A program made the translations under genes and the position numbers. The notes below the pieces were generated by a model, which had not been told where the DNA came from, did not search any database, and worked only from the letters and a program-made list of their open reading frames with translations. From NCBI GenBank assembly GCA_038243605.1, contig JBBSQX010000004.1:62001-126000 (forward strand): a DNA stretch of 64,000 nt. Direction: 5' to 3'. Shown here piece after piece: positions 18,599 through 27,435 of this stretch. The stretch comes from Terrimesophilobacter sp038243605 (lineage in GTDB: Bacteria; Actinomycetota; Actinomycetes; Actinomycetales; Microbacteriaceae). Positions within the stretch are counted from its first letter, which is position 1, and every line of letters begins with the position of its first letter.

Positions 18599-18681
18599 GC
18601 ACCGACGCGGTGCAACACAACCCCACCTCATTCGAGCCGGTAATTGTTGCGCTCAAAAACCGTGGGGGGCGTGCTCCCACG
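18599..18681 (+). promoter_or_regulatory. Structured leader upstream of metQ, possible RNA switch
   Basis: The 221-base gap before metQ has a perfect hairpin (GCACCG 18599-18604 with CGGTGC 18608-18613), and the segment GTGGGG (18662-18667) can pair either with CCCCAC at 18621-18626 or with the CCCAC that follows at 18676-18680. Two exclusive structures ahead of a methionine importer are suggestive of a SAM- or methionine-sensing leader. I do not recognise a known SAM riboswitch core. Confidence 0.35.
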
Positions 18682-18702
18682 CAGCCCAAGAAAGGCCCCA
18701 TT

Positions 18703-19602
18703 ATGAACAAGAACAAACTCCTCGCCGCACTCGCGGCAGTGCCCCTGCTCGCGCTGCTTGCCGGGTGTAGTGCTGGCCCTGCCGCCGGAGATCAGGGTCC
18801 GTCATCCGATGCGCCCGTGATCGTGAAGATCGGTGTTGTCGATGAAGCGCAGGACTATTGGCCCCTGCTTATTGAGAAGGCTAAAGCCGAAGGAATTGAC
18901 GTGCAGTTGGTGAACTTTGCCGGGTACACGGAGGAGAACCCCGCGCTGTCGCAGAAGCAGATCGACTTGAACCTGTTTCAGCACCTGCAGTATCTCGGTC
19001 AGTACAACGTGGAGGCTGGTGATGACTTGGTGCCCATCGGTGCGACCTTGATCTACCCGCTTGGGCTCTACTCCAACGAATACAGTGATGTGAAATCCAT
19101 TCCCAAGGGCGGCACGGTGGCGGTGCCGAATGACCCCACCAACCTTGCGCGTGCGCTTTTCGTGCTGCAGGCTGCTGACCTCATCACGCTCGCGGGCACG
19201 CCAACAGACCCGACGGTTGCCGACATCGACAAAGCCAAATCAAAGGTCGCGGTAACCCCGATTGACGCGGCGCAAACTGTTGCGTCGCTCGTGTCGGTTG
19301 ATGCTGCGATCATCAACAACAACTTCTTGACCGATGCTGGCATTGACCCGGCCACCCGTCTGTTCGCGGACGACCCGTCGCTTGAGTCAGCCCAGCCGTA
19401 CATCAACGTGATCGTCGCCCGCGCTGAAGACAAAGACAACCCCGTTTTTGCCACGATTGTTGCGCTGTACCACGAGGCAGAAGTTGAGGCCGCTGCGGTG
19501 AAGGCCTCCGCCAATACCGGTATTCCGGTGACGGATGTCACGCCTGCTGAACTGCAGAAGATTCTCTCCCGAATTCAGAAGCTCGCGGGCGGCGACAAGT
19601 AG
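18703..19602 (+). CDS. metQ: Methionine ABC transporter substrate-binding lipoprotein (NlpA family)
   Basis: A 299-aa lipoprotein with a signal peptide and lipobox LLAGC (about residues 16-20), placing it on the outer face of the membrane. The mature part matches the NlpA/MetQ family: VKIGVVDEAQDYWPLL, the LFQHLQYLGQYN segment and GGTVAVPNDPTNLARALFVLQAADLI. It delivers D/L-methionine or a related amino acid to MetI-MetN. I chose ATG 18703, since it begins a good signal peptide, over an in-frame extension from 18610. It leads the metQ-metN-metI operon. Confidence 0.92.
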   Translation: MNKNKLLAALAAVPLLALLAGCSAGPAAGDQGPSSDAPVIVKIGVVDEAQDYWPLLIEKAKAEGIDVQLVNFAGYTEENPALSQKQIDLNLFQHLQYLGQYNVEAGDDLVPIGATLIYPLGLYSNEYSDVKSIPKGGTVAVPNDPTNLARALFVLQAADLITLAGTPTDPTVADIDKAKSKVAVTPIDAAQTVASLVSVDAAIINNNFLTDAGIDPATRLFADDPSLESAQPYINVIVARAEDKDNPVFATIVALYHEAEVEAAAVKASANTGIPVTDVTPAELQKILSRIQKLAGGDK

Positions 19603-19631
19603 AGGCTCGAAGGAACGTTGGAGTGCTCCCC

Positions 19632-20657
19632 ATGACGATGGTCGAATTTGCTGATGTGAACAAAACGTTCACGGTCGAGAAGAAGCAGGTGACGGCGCTG
19701 GAGGGGCTGAATCTGACCATCGAGCAGGGGGAGATCTTCGGGATCATCGGATACTCGGGGGCGGGAAAGTCCACGCTGGTGCGTCTGATCAACGGGCTGG
19801 AGAAAGTGACCTCCGGTCGCATTACCGTGGCCGGTACCGACATCCATGCCTTGACGGAGCGCGAACTGCGTGCCGAGCGCGGAAGAATCGGCATGATCTT
19901 TCAGCAGTTCAACCTGCTGCGCTCGCGCACGGTTGCTGGCAACGTTGAGTACCCGTTGAGGGTTGCTAAGTGGCCAAGGGAGAAGCGTGCCGCGAGGGTG
20001 GCAGAGCTGCTGGAGTTTGTGGGCATCGCCGACAAGGCGTCGAACTATCCTGAGCAACTTTCTGGTGGACAGAAACAGCGCGTTGGAATCGCCCGCGCAT
20101 TAGCAACGTCGCCTCGGCTGCTGCTGGCGGATGAATCAACCAGCGCCCTAGACCCAGAGACGACGCAGGATGTGCTGCGGCTACTGCAGAAGGTCAACAA
20201 GGAACTCGGCGTGACCATCGTTGTCATCACCCACGAGATGGATGTCGTGCGTTCGATCGCCGATCGGGTGGCAGTGCTCGAAGGGGGGAGGGTCGTCGAG
20301 CTCGGAACCGTGTTCGAGGTGTTCTCCAACCCACAGAGCCCGGCCGCACGATCATTTGTTGGCTCAGTGCTGCGAAATCAGCCGACATCCGCAGATTTGG
20401 AGCGGCTTCGCGAGGCACACACCGGGCGCATCGTGACGTGCGAGGTGATCGATTCTGGTCGACTCGGCAGCGTGCTGTCGGATGCCGTCTCCGCTCACGG
20501 CGTGCGCTTCGAGATTATCTTTGGCGGCATCAGTGCACTCCAAGACCGCTCATTTGGGTCGCTCACGTTGGAGCTGACCGGCCCTGAGGTCGGAGTCGAT
20601 AATCTCATCGCCGCGTTGCGGCACGTCACGCGAGTTCATGAGGAGACGGTCGCATGA
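19632..20657 (+). CDS. metN: Methionine ABC transporter ATP-binding protein
   Basis: A 341-aa ATPase energising methionine uptake. Walker A is GYSGAGKST, the Q-loop is MIFQQFNLL, the signature LSGGQKQR and Walker B LLLADESTSALDP. The C-terminal 90 residues form the NIL/ACT-like domain typical of MetN, which binds methionine and inhibits transport. I chose ATG 19632. A GTG at 19623 with AAGGA upstream is equally well spaced and adds three residues. The stop overlaps the metI start. Confidence 0.95.
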   Translation: MTMVEFADVNKTFTVEKKQVTALEGLNLTIEQGEIFGIIGYSGAGKSTLVRLINGLEKVTSGRITVAGTDIHALTERELRAERGRIGMIFQQFNLLRSRTVAGNVEYPLRVAKWPREKRAARVAELLEFVGIADKASNYPEQLSGGQKQRVGIARALATSPRLLLADESTSALDPETTQDVLRLLQKVNKELGVTIVVITHEMDVVRSIADRVAVLEGGRVVELGTVFEVFSNPQSPAARSFVGSVLRNQPTSADLERLREAHTGRIVTCEVIDSGRLGSVLSDAVSAHGVRFEIIFGGISALQDRSFGSLTLELTGPEVGVDNLIAALRHVTRVHEETVA

Positions 20658-21334
20658 GCGGAATCTTCGCGGTCGCCCCAGACTGGGATCGACTCTCACC
20701 GATCCTGATCGAGGCGATAGGCCAGACGCTGCTGATGGTGATCATCACTATGGCGATTGCCGGCCTGCTCGGGTTCATCGTTGGCGTGGTGTTGTTCACG
20801 AGCCGCCCAGGCGGCATCCTCGCTCATAAAGTGGTGAACAACGTGTTGAACGTGGTGGTCAACTTTGTGCGACCCATCCCGTTCATCATTCTGTTGACGT
20901 TTGTTGCTCCGCTCACCTTGCTCACTGTCGGCACCACGATCGGTACCTCAGCCGTAATCTTTCCGATGTCGATTGCGGCAACGTTCGCGACCGCCCGCAT
21001 CGTTGAGCAGAACCTGGTCACCGTGGATTCTGGCGTGATCGAAGCTGCAAGGGCGATGGGCGCTAGCCCGCTGCGCATCATCGCGACAGTGCTCATCCCT
21101 GAAGCGCTTGGGCCGCTGATTCTCGGTTACACCTTCATCTTCATCGGGGTTGTGGATATGTCGGCGCTGGCCGGCTACATCGGCGGGGGTGGCCTTGGGG
21201 CGTTCGCTATTCAGTACGGCTACCAGCGGTTCATGTACGAAGTGACTCTGGTCGCGGTAGCGCTGATTGTGGTTTTGGTTCAGACGGTGCAATACCTGGG
21301 CAACTATTTGGCGCGAAAGGCACTGCGCAGATAG
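20654..21334 (+). CDS. metI: Methionine ABC transporter permease
   Basis: A 226-aa membrane permease with five or six hydrophobic helices. The EAA loop reads EAARAMGASPLRIIATVLIPEA (about 130-150), the docking site for MetN, and the VDMSALAGYIGGGGLG segment is typical of MetI. Its ATG overlaps the metN stop (ATGA), so the two are translationally coupled. Confidence 0.95.
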   Translation: MSGIFAVAPDWDRLSPILIEAIGQTLLMVIITMAIAGLLGFIVGVVLFTSRPGGILAHKVVNNVLNVVVNFVRPIPFIILLTFVAPLTLLTVGTTIGTSAVIFPMSIAATFATARIVEQNLVTVDSGVIEAARAMGASPLRIIATVLIPEALGPLILGYTFIFIGVVDMSALAGYIGGGGLGAFAIQYGYQRFMYEVTLVAVALIVVLVQTVQYLGNYLARKALRR

Positions 21335-21348
21335 CGGGATGCTGGCAC

Positions 21349-21840
21349 TCAGTCGAAGTCGAGGCTGAGCTTGCGAAGCAGCCCTGTGAGGCGTTCACGG
21401 TCGGCGGGGGGCAGTTTGTTGAGGAGAACGGCTTCTGCTGCCACGAGACTGCTGATGGCCGTGTCGACGCTGTGCCGCCCCTCAGCGGTCATGACGACGA
21501 GAACACCGCGGCCGTCATTCGGATCTGTGCGGCGTTCAACGAGTTTGCGCTTGACGAGTCGGTCAATGCGGTTCGTCATGGTGCCAGAGGAGACGAGCGT
21601 TTGCTGGAGCAATGCTTTGGGGCTCAATTGGTATGGGTGACCTGCTCTGCGCAGCGCCGAGAGCACATCAAACTCCCACGATTCAAGGTGCGAGCTCGCG
21701 AAAGACTCTTTGCGAGCGCGGTCCAAATGTCGTGCGAGACGCCCCACGCGCGAAAAAACTTGAAGCGGCGCGAAGTCGAGTTCTGGCCTCTCGCGCGACC
21801 ACGCCTCCACGATCCGGTCAACTTCGTCGTGGGTTGGCAT
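21349..21840 (-). CDS. MarR family transcriptional regulator
   Basis: A 163-aa winged-helix regulator. The DNA-binding core runs from about residue 50 to 125 (WEFDVLSALRRAG, then SPKALLQQTLVSSGTMTNRIDRLVKRKLVERRTDPNDGRGVLVVMTAEG), the typical MarR helix-turn-helix and beta wing. It is convergent with metI and upstream of the tRNA-Gln gene on the other strand. Nothing in the neighbourhood identifies its target. MarR proteins usually control an adjacent divergent gene, but here the divergent neighbour is only the tRNA. Confidence 0.9.
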   Translation of the reverse strand: MPTHDEVDRIVEAWSRERPELDFAPLQVFSRVGRLARHLDRARKESFASSHLESWEFDVLSALRRAGHPYQLSPKALLQQTLVSSGTMTNRIDRLVKRKLVERRTDPNDGRGVLVVMTAEGRHSVDTAISSLVAAEAVLLNKLPPADRERLTGLLRKLSLDFD

Positions 21841-21921
21841 GTTTCTATTATCGTGGAATGAGCCCGTGCGCAGGGAAGGGGTCGCTATATCTGGCAGACT
21901 TGTCTTCGCGCACGTGCGTGA

Positions 21922-21993
21922 TCCGCCTTAGTGTAACGGCAGCACGACAGCCTTTGGAGCTGTTCGGTCCAGGTTCGAATCCTGGGGGCGGAG
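21922..21993 (+). tRNA. tRNA-Gln (anticodon TTG)
   Basis: The cloverleaf is complete: acceptor stem TCCGCCT pairs with GGGCGGA (one T-G pair), the D arm carries TAGTGTAACGGCAGCA, the anticodon stem ACAGC/GCTGT encloses the loop CTTTGGA with anticodon TTG, and the T arm CCAGG/CCTGG encloses TTCGAAT. Discriminator base G follows. CCA is not encoded. The glmU gene lies downstream, as in many actinobacteria. Confidence 0.96.
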
Positions 21994-22106
21994 CTCGGTT
22001 GGCGAACACCGTTGTGTTCGCACGCCGGGCTCCGTGCGCGGAGCGCGAGTCGGCAAAGCTGATCTCCGCTGCAGACCGGGTCGCCGTGAATCGGAGGGAA
22101 GCACCT

Positions 22107-23552
22107 ATGACCGACAAGAACCTTGCAGTAATTATTCTCGCGGCAGGCGAAGGAACGCGCATGCGTTCAGCGATGCCCAAAGTTCTGCACCCCCTCGCGG
22201 GCATCCCTCTGGTCGGTCACGTGCTGGCGACTGCGCGTGAGCTGCACCCGGCCCACGTGATCGCTGTAGTTCGGTTCGCGCGGGATGCCGTGGCAGCGAC
22301 AATTTTGGACGTACTGCCCGAGACCGTCATCGTTGATCAGGATGACGTACCAGGTACCGGGCGTGCGGTCGAGGTCGCCCTCGCTGCTCTGCCAGCAGAC
22401 TTCGAGGGCGACGTGGTGGTCATCAGCGGCGATGTTCCGTTGCTTGACGCCGACACTCTCTCGCGACTCATCGCGTCACATCGTTCCGCTCACAGCGCCG
22501 CGACGGTGCTCTCTGCTGTGCTGGAAGACGCCACAGGGTATGGCCGCATCATCCGCGGCATTGACGGCCTTGTCGATCGCATCGTGGAGCAGAAAGATGC
22601 GAACGAGGCGGAGCTTGCGGTCACTGAAATCAACTCGGGCAGCTACGTGTTCACGGTGCGCTCGCTGCGAGACGAGCTGCCGCGCGTGGGAATGAAGAAC
22701 GCTCAGGGAGAGAAGTATCTCACCGATGTTGTCGGGTTGCTGAAGGCATCCGGCGGCGCGGTGGAGGCCGTAGCGGTGTCCCAGAGTTGGATCATCGGTG
22801 GCGTGAACGACCGCGTGCAGCTTTCCGAGGCCGCAACACGGTTGAACTCGCTCATTGTGCGCGGTTGGCAGCGTGCAGGGGTCACCGTTCACGACCCTGC
22901 CACCACGTGGATCGACCTCAGCGTCACACTTTCGCAGGACGTTGAGATCCTGCCGGGCACCCAACTGAAGGGCGCGACGAAGATCGAGAGTGGTGCGATT
23001 ATCGGCCCAGACACGACCCTTGTTGACTGCGAGATAGGCGAGAACGCCGTTGTGAAGCGCACGGATGCCACCCTGGCTGTCATCGGAAAGGGCGCCACCG
23101 TTGGCCCCTTTTCGTACCTGCGCCCCAACTCGGTGCTCGGCGACGAGGGCAAGATTGGCGCCTTCGTTGAGACGAAGAACTCCACCATCGGCTTTGGCAG
23201 CAAAGTGCCGCACCTCAGCTACATTGGCGACACCGAGATCGGTGTTCAGTCGAACATCGGTGCAGGCACAATTACCGCAAACTATGACGGGATCAACAAG
23301 CACCGCACCACAGTGGGGTCGCACGTGCGCACTGCGTCGCACAACGTGTTCGTCGCGCCAGTTAGAATTGGTGACGGAGCCTACACCGGTGCAGGTACCG
23401 TCGTCCGTAAGGATGTTCCGGCCGGCGCTCTTGCCATCTCTGTGGCTCCTCAACGCAACATGATGGGCTGGGTCGAAGAGAAGCGTCCGGGCACTGCGGC
23501 AGCTGTGGCGGCGGCGTCTGCGCTCGATGCTGACGCCGACTCCGAGAGCTAG
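22107..23552 (+). CDS. glmU: Bifunctional GlcNAc-1-phosphate uridyltransferase / glucosamine-1-phosphate acetyltransferase
   Basis: GlmU makes UDP-GlcNAc for peptidoglycan. The 481-aa protein has the N-terminal pyrophosphorylase motif LAAGEGTRMRSAMPKVLHPLAG, a VISGDVPLLD metal site, and a C-terminal left-handed beta helix of hexapeptide repeats (about 260-455: VGPFSYLRPNS, KNSTIGFGSKVPHLSYIGD, NIGAGTITANYDG). It ends with an Ala/Asp-rich tail. I chose ATG 22107, which is preceded by GGAGGGA. An upstream frame runs back through the tRNA and is not coding. Confidence 0.97.
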   Translation: MTDKNLAVIILAAGEGTRMRSAMPKVLHPLAGIPLVGHVLATARELHPAHVIAVVRFARDAVAATILDVLPETVIVDQDDVPGTGRAVEVALAALPADFEGDVVVISGDVPLLDADTLSRLIASHRSAHSAATVLSAVLEDATGYGRIIRGIDGLVDRIVEQKDANEAELAVTEINSGSYVFTVRSLRDELPRVGMKNAQGEKYLTDVVGLLKASGGAVEAVAVSQSWIIGGVNDRVQLSEAATRLNSLIVRGWQRAGVTVHDPATTWIDLSVTLSQDVEILPGTQLKGATKIESGAIIGPDTTLVDCEIGENAVVKRTDATLAVIGKGATVGPFSYLRPNSVLGDEGKIGAFVETKNSTIGFGSKVPHLSYIGDTEIGVQSNIGAGTITANYDGINKHRTTVGSHVRTASHNVFVAPVRIGDGAYTGAGTVVRKDVPAGALAISVAPQRNMMGWVEEKRPGTAAAVAAASALDADADSES

Positions 23553-23610
23553 CGACCAAACGAATTAGCGACCAAACGAATTAGCGACCTAACGAGTTAG
23601 CGACCAAACG
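23551..23610. repeat. 16-bp tandem repeat between glmU and prs
   Basis: The unit agcgaccaaacgaatt occurs twice exactly (23551-23566, 23567-23582), a third time with two changes (23583-23598) and a partial fourth time. The first unit overlaps the glmU stop codon. The array fills most of the glmU-prs spacer and may be a slippage product. Confidence 0.85.
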
Positions 23611-23639
23611 TCGGGCACCCCCGGCAGAGAGCGGGAGAA

Positions 23640-24617
23640 GTGTCCGGCATCAAAATCACCGGCCAGAAAAAACTCGTCATTGTTTCGGGGCGCGGTTACC
23701 CCGAACTCGCACAGCAGATTGCGGATGAGCTTGGCAGTGAGTTGGTGCCCACCGATTCGCGCACGTTCGCCAACGGTGAGATCTACGCGCGGTACGACGA
23801 GAGCGTGCGCGGGTGTGACGCGTTTGTCATCCAGTCGCACACAAACCCCATCAACGAGTGGCTCATGGAGCAGCTCATCATGGTGGATGCTCTGAAGCGC
23901 GCCTCTGCCAAGCGCATCACCGTCGTTGTTCCGTTCTACCCATATGCTCGCCAAGACACGAAGGGCCGCGGTCGCGAGCCGATCTCCGCGCGCCTAGTTG
24001 CCGACCTGTTCAAGGTTGCTGGGGCAGATCGCATCATGAGCGTCGACCTGCACGCGGCGCAGATTCAGGGGTTCTTTGACGGACCTGTCGACCACCTGTT
24101 CGCGATGCCGGTACTCATGGAGCATTTTCGCAAGACACTTGACACCACAAACCTCACCGTCGTTTCGCCAGACATGGGCCGCGTACGTGTCGCCGATATC
24201 TGGAGCGACAAGCTTGGTGCGCCCCTGGCCATCATCCATAAGCGCCGCGACCCGCTCGTGCCAAACAAGGTGACCGTTCACGACATCGTTGGTGACGTGG
24301 ATGGTCGCGTGTGCCTCATCGTCGACGACATGATCGACACCGGCGGAACCATTGTGAAAGCGTGCGAGGCCCTGAAGAAGGCTGGCGCGTTGAGCGTGAT
24401 TGTTGCGGCGACGCACGCGATCTTCTCCGACCCTGCCTCAGAGATTCTGCAGTCCGAGTTCATAGACCAAGTCGTTGTCACTGACACGTTGCCAATTCCA
24501 GAGTCGAAGCGGTTCCCGACGCTCACTGTGCTCTCGATTGCGCCGCTGTTGGCCCGCGCCATCCACGAGGTGTTTGATGACGGATCGGTCACGTCAATGT
24601 TCGATGGCGCTGCATAG
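23640..24617 (+). CDS. prs: Ribose-phosphate pyrophosphokinase
   Basis: PRPP synthetase, which transfers pyrophosphate from ATP to ribose 5-phosphate for nucleotide, histidine and tryptophan synthesis. The 325-aa protein shows the class I signatures: the DSRTFANGEIYARYDESVRG segment, the flexible loop YPYARQDTKGRGREPISARL, the metal-binding SVDLHAAQIQGFF and the PRPP motif CLIVDDMIDTGGTI. The start is GTG at 23640 after GGGAGAAG. The glmU-prs order is conserved. In mycobacteria the next genes are rplY and pth, which here are displaced by about 17 kb. Confidence 0.97.
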   Translation: MSGIKITGQKKLVIVSGRGYPELAQQIADELGSELVPTDSRTFANGEIYARYDESVRGCDAFVIQSHTNPINEWLMEQLIMVDALKRASAKRITVVVPFYPYARQDTKGRGREPISARLVADLFKVAGADRIMSVDLHAAQIQGFFDGPVDHLFAMPVLMEHFRKTLDTTNLTVVSPDMGRVRVADIWSDKLGAPLAIIHKRRDPLVPNKVTVHDIVGDVDGRVCLIVDDMIDTGGTIVKACEALKKAGALSVIVAATHAIFSDPASEILQSEFIDQVVVTDTLPIPESKRFPTLTVLSIAPLLARAIHEVFDDGSVTSMFDGAA

Positions 24618-24619
24618 CC

Positions 24620-25030
24620 TCAGGTCTCTACGCCTCCGGTCGGCAACGCGACCAAGCCGGGAAAGAGCCCGAGCGAGATGATGTGGCGATCGCCGCCGAA
24701 CGTGCCGGTCGCATAACACTCCCAGCCGATCAGACCAGGGCCAAAGAATTGGAACGGCACGTTGATTCCGCTGGCATCCGCTGCTTCATGGATGGCAGCA
24801 ATTGTGCACGCCCTCGCCGCGGCTGCTGCACTCACGGTGAACAGGTTGAGCAGGGCGGGGAGAAGCATTGCCCCCACCGTGATGAGAACCAAAGCGCGAA
24901 TGATCCGCTTGCGCCGCTTGCCGTAGAGCGGGCGGTCGTCGATTCCTGAGTCACTTGGTTCCACCGAACCATCCTCGCACTGACGCCGTGGATCGCGCTG
25001 CCTCACCACCCCACTGCCTGCGCGCGCCAT
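24620..25030 (-). CDS. Hypothetical membrane-anchored protein
   Basis: A protein of about 136 residues that I do not recognise. A basic stretch (GKRRKRIIRA) precedes one strong hydrophobic segment (about 45-70) followed by ARACTIAAIHEAADASGINVPFQFFGPGLIGWECYATG, a conserved-looking extracytoplasmic tail with two cysteines. Starts at 25030, 25033 or 25042 are all possible. It ends two bases from prs on the opposite strand. One-helix anchoring with the C-terminus outside is the likely topology. Confidence 0.6.
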   Translation of the reverse strand: MARAGSGVVRQRDPRRQCEDGSVEPSDSGIDDRPLYGKRRKRIIRALVLITVGAMLLPALLNLFTVSAAAAARACTIAAIHEAADASGINVPFQFFGPGLIGWECYATGTFGGDRHIISLGLFPGLVALPTGGVET

Positions 25031-25062
25031 CATGGCGCACATTCCGAAATTGGTGGCTGACC

Positions 25063-25938
25063 TTAGCGGCTCGGGTTCACCGTGAGTTGCGCAACCATTC
25101 TGTGCTCTTCGCCGCGGTCGAGTTGGATAGCGGAGTTGCCAAGATTGCATGTCTCGAAGCAGATCATTTTTGACCACGCGTTGTCGGGAAAGTCGTTGAG
25201 CGACTGCACGGAATCGGGGCCGGGATTCCACACCACGACACCATGGGAACCGTTGGAATCGATCGTGATTGTTCGTTGGTTGATGCCATCCGAAATTACC
25301 CCGGTTCTCGATTCTACGTAGCGTCGTCCAACACCGGTTGGCCCCAGCATGAGTGGCGTGTCTTCGACAGCGAGTTCTTCGCCATCAACAAGGAAATCGA
25401 GCCCTTCAAGCCCACGAATATGGGTGTGGCAGACATCACCGACCGCGAAGTAGGTATGGAATGCTTCTTCAAACGCGAACGGGACGACGTCTCGATTTGT
25501 GGTGCGAAGCTCAAGCCGAAGTTCACGTCCGAGCGTCACCGTGAGCGTCAGTTCGAAGCGGAATGGCCACGCTGAGTTCCTCGTCATCGGGCTATCCGAG
25601 AGTGTCAAAGTGAGTTCAATATTATCGCCATGCTCACGCACTGTCTCGAGTGTCCACGGCAGGATGCGAGCGAAGCCGTGCTGGGGGGCATCTGGATGCC
25701 CAGAAAGGTGTTTAAACCACGGGAAGCAGAGCGGAATCCCACCGCGGATTGGCTGCCCATCTCGAAATCGACTTGCGTCACTCATCCAGAGCACAGGTCT
25801 CTGGCCACGTGGCGTCCACGACGCAATCTGCGCTCCCTGTAGATAAACATCACCGCTGCCACCGGGCGCGTTAATTCTGAGAAAAGGCAACCCGCCTTCT
25901 TCGTCGATAAGCCGTACAGACGCGGGGAGTTCGATCAT
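25063..25938 (-). CDS. D-hexose-6-phosphate mutarotase (YeaD family)
   Basis: A 291-aa aldose-1-epimerase-fold enzyme that interconverts alpha and beta anomers of hexose 6-phosphates. Family signatures: GGIPLCFPWFKHL, HGFARILPWTLE (catalytic His), FEEAFHTYFAVGD (second His) and VVWNPGPDSVQSLNDFPDNAWSKMICFE at the C-terminus. It lies eight bases downstream of gnd, so it is the last gene of a gntK-gnd-mutarotase operon. Supplying the correct anomer of glucose 6-phosphate to the pentose phosphate route fits that setting. Confidence 0.9.
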   Translation of the reverse strand: MIELPASVRLIDEEGGLPFLRINAPGGSGDVYLQGAQIASWTPRGQRPVLWMSDASRFRDGQPIRGGIPLCFPWFKHLSGHPDAPQHGFARILPWTLETVREHGDNIELTLTLSDSPMTRNSAWPFRFELTLTVTLGRELRLELRTTNRDVVPFAFEEAFHTYFAVGDVCHTHIRGLEGLDFLVDGEELAVEDTPLMLGPTGVGRRYVESRTGVISDGINQRTITIDSNGSHGVVVWNPGPDSVQSLNDFPDNAWSKMICFETCNLGNSAIQLDRGEEHRMVAQLTVNPSR

Positions 25939-25946
25939 GGCATTCC

Positions 25947-27401
25947 TCAGTGTGTGCTGCTCGCCTCAACTTCGCTGCGGTCGCCCGACCACAGTGTGTG
26001 AAACGTGCCGGGCATGTCTACCCGCTTGTAGGTGTGAGCGCCGAAGAAGTCGCGCTGGCCCTGAACGAGAGCGGCGGGAAGGCGTTTCGCGCGCAGACCG
26101 TCGTAGTAGGCAAGCGAGGAAGAGAACGCAGGAGCAGGGATGCCTAGTGCGGCAGCAGCTGCGACCACTCGGCGCCAGGAATCCTGGGCTTTGCCGACGG
26201 CGTCGCGAAAATACGGCGCAGTGATGAGGGCAACCAGACCAGCATCGGACGCGTACGCTTCCGTGATTCTGTTGAGGAACTGTGCACGGATAATGCACCC
26301 GCCCCGCCATATCTTCGCGATATCACCTTTCTTGATGTTCCAGCCGTACTCCTCAGCGCCGGCCACGATCTCGTCGAATCCTTGGCTGTACGCAATCATT
26401 TTTGAGGCGTATAGCGCTTGGCGCACGTCCTCAATAAAGTCCTCGACATTCGGAACAGCGGTGGGGGACGGCCCAGGAAGGTCTGAGGCGGCGGCTCGCT
26501 GATCTGGTTTTGACGAAAGCGAGCGAGCGAAGACGGCCTCCGCGATCCCTGACACGGGGATGCCGAGATCTAATGCTGTTTGCACGGTCCATGCCCCTGT
26601 GCCTTTGGCTCCAGCTTGGTCGAGAATCACGTCGACGAGAGGCTGACCTGTTCTGGCATCTGTTTGACGCAGCACTTCGGCGGTGATTTCGATGAGGTAG
26701 CTTTCGAGTTCGCCCTCATTCCACACGGTAAAAATGTCGGCAATTTCGGAAGGGCTCTTGTTCGTGCTCTGCCGAATGAGGTCGTACGCTTCCGCGATCA
26801 GCTGCATATCTGCATATTCGATGCCGTTGTGGATCATCTTCACGAAGTGACCTGCGCCGTCCGTGCCCACGTGCGTGACACACGGCTCGCCTTCGGCCAC
26901 GGCGGCGATCGATTTCAGGATCGGCCCGAGTGTCTCCCATGCCTCTGCTGACCCGCCCGGCATGATCGACGGCCCGAGAAGCGCACCTTCCTCACCGCCA
27001 GAAATCCCTGCTCCGACGAAGTTGATGCCTGTCTCGCGCACTGCTTTCTCTCGGCGAATGGTGTCGGTGAATAGCGCGTTACCGCCGTCTACGATGATGT
27101 CGCCCGGTTCAAAAGCCGCCACGAGTTGGTCGATCACGGCGTCGGTTCCCGCGCCGGCTTTCACCATGACGATGGCAGTGCGAGGTTTCGAGAGGCTCGC
27201 AGCAAACTCTTCGATGGTCTCGCTTGGGACGAACCTTGCTTCTGGGTGATCGGTGACGAGGGTGTGGGTCTTTTCGGGGGACCGGTTATAGATCGCCACG
27301 GTGTTTCCCTCGCGGCTCGCTAGGTTGCGGGCGAGATTCGAACCCATCACTGCGAGCCCTACCACCCCGATGTTGGCCTTCGACGAGTGTGCCTGCGTCA
27401 T
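25947..27401 (-). CDS. gnd: 6-phosphogluconate dehydrogenase (decarboxylating)
   Basis: A 484-aa NADP-dependent enzyme converting 6-phosphogluconate to ribulose 5-phosphate and CO2. It shows the Rossmann opening IGVVGLAVMGSNLARNLA, GAGISGGEEGALLGPSIMPGG, HFVKMIHNGIEYADMQLIAEAY with the catalytic Lys and the ILDQAGAKGTGAWTVQ segment. The long-form C-terminus ends in RVDMPGTFHTLW. ATG 27401 is preferred over 27416 by the family N-terminus. It lies downstream of gluconokinase, whose product it uses. Confidence 0.96.
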   Translation of the reverse strand: MTQAHSSKANIGVVGLAVMGSNLARNLASREGNTVAIYNRSPEKTHTLVTDHPEARFVPSETIEEFAASLSKPRTAIVMVKAGAGTDAVIDQLVAAFEPGDIIVDGGNALFTDTIRREKAVRETGINFVGAGISGGEEGALLGPSIMPGGSAEAWETLGPILKSIAAVAEGEPCVTHVGTDGAGHFVKMIHNGIEYADMQLIAEAYDLIRQSTNKSPSEIADIFTVWNEGELESYLIEITAEVLRQTDARTGQPLVDVILDQAGAKGTGAWTVQTALDLGIPVSGIAEAVFARSLSSKPDQRAAASDLPGPSPTAVPNVEDFIEDVRQALYASKMIAYSQGFDEIVAGAEEYGWNIKKGDIAKIWRGGCIIRAQFLNRITEAYASDAGLVALITAPYFRDAVGKAQDSWRRVVAAAAALGIPAPAFSSSLAYYDGLRAKRLPAALVQGQRDFFGAHTYKRVDMPGTFHTLWSGDRSEVEASSTH

Positions 27402-27435
27402 GATGACTCCCTCCACGTGCTCCTTACAAATCAGG

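Noticed and set aside
18482..18702. Known SAM-I riboswitch before metQ
   Set aside because: I could not find the conserved SAM-I core; only pairing potential is reported, at low confidence.
24620..25231. Longer version of the hypothetical gene next to prs, starting at 25231
   Set aside because: The first 65 residues overlap the end of the mutarotase gene on the same strand and have random composition, so the shorter form is preferred.
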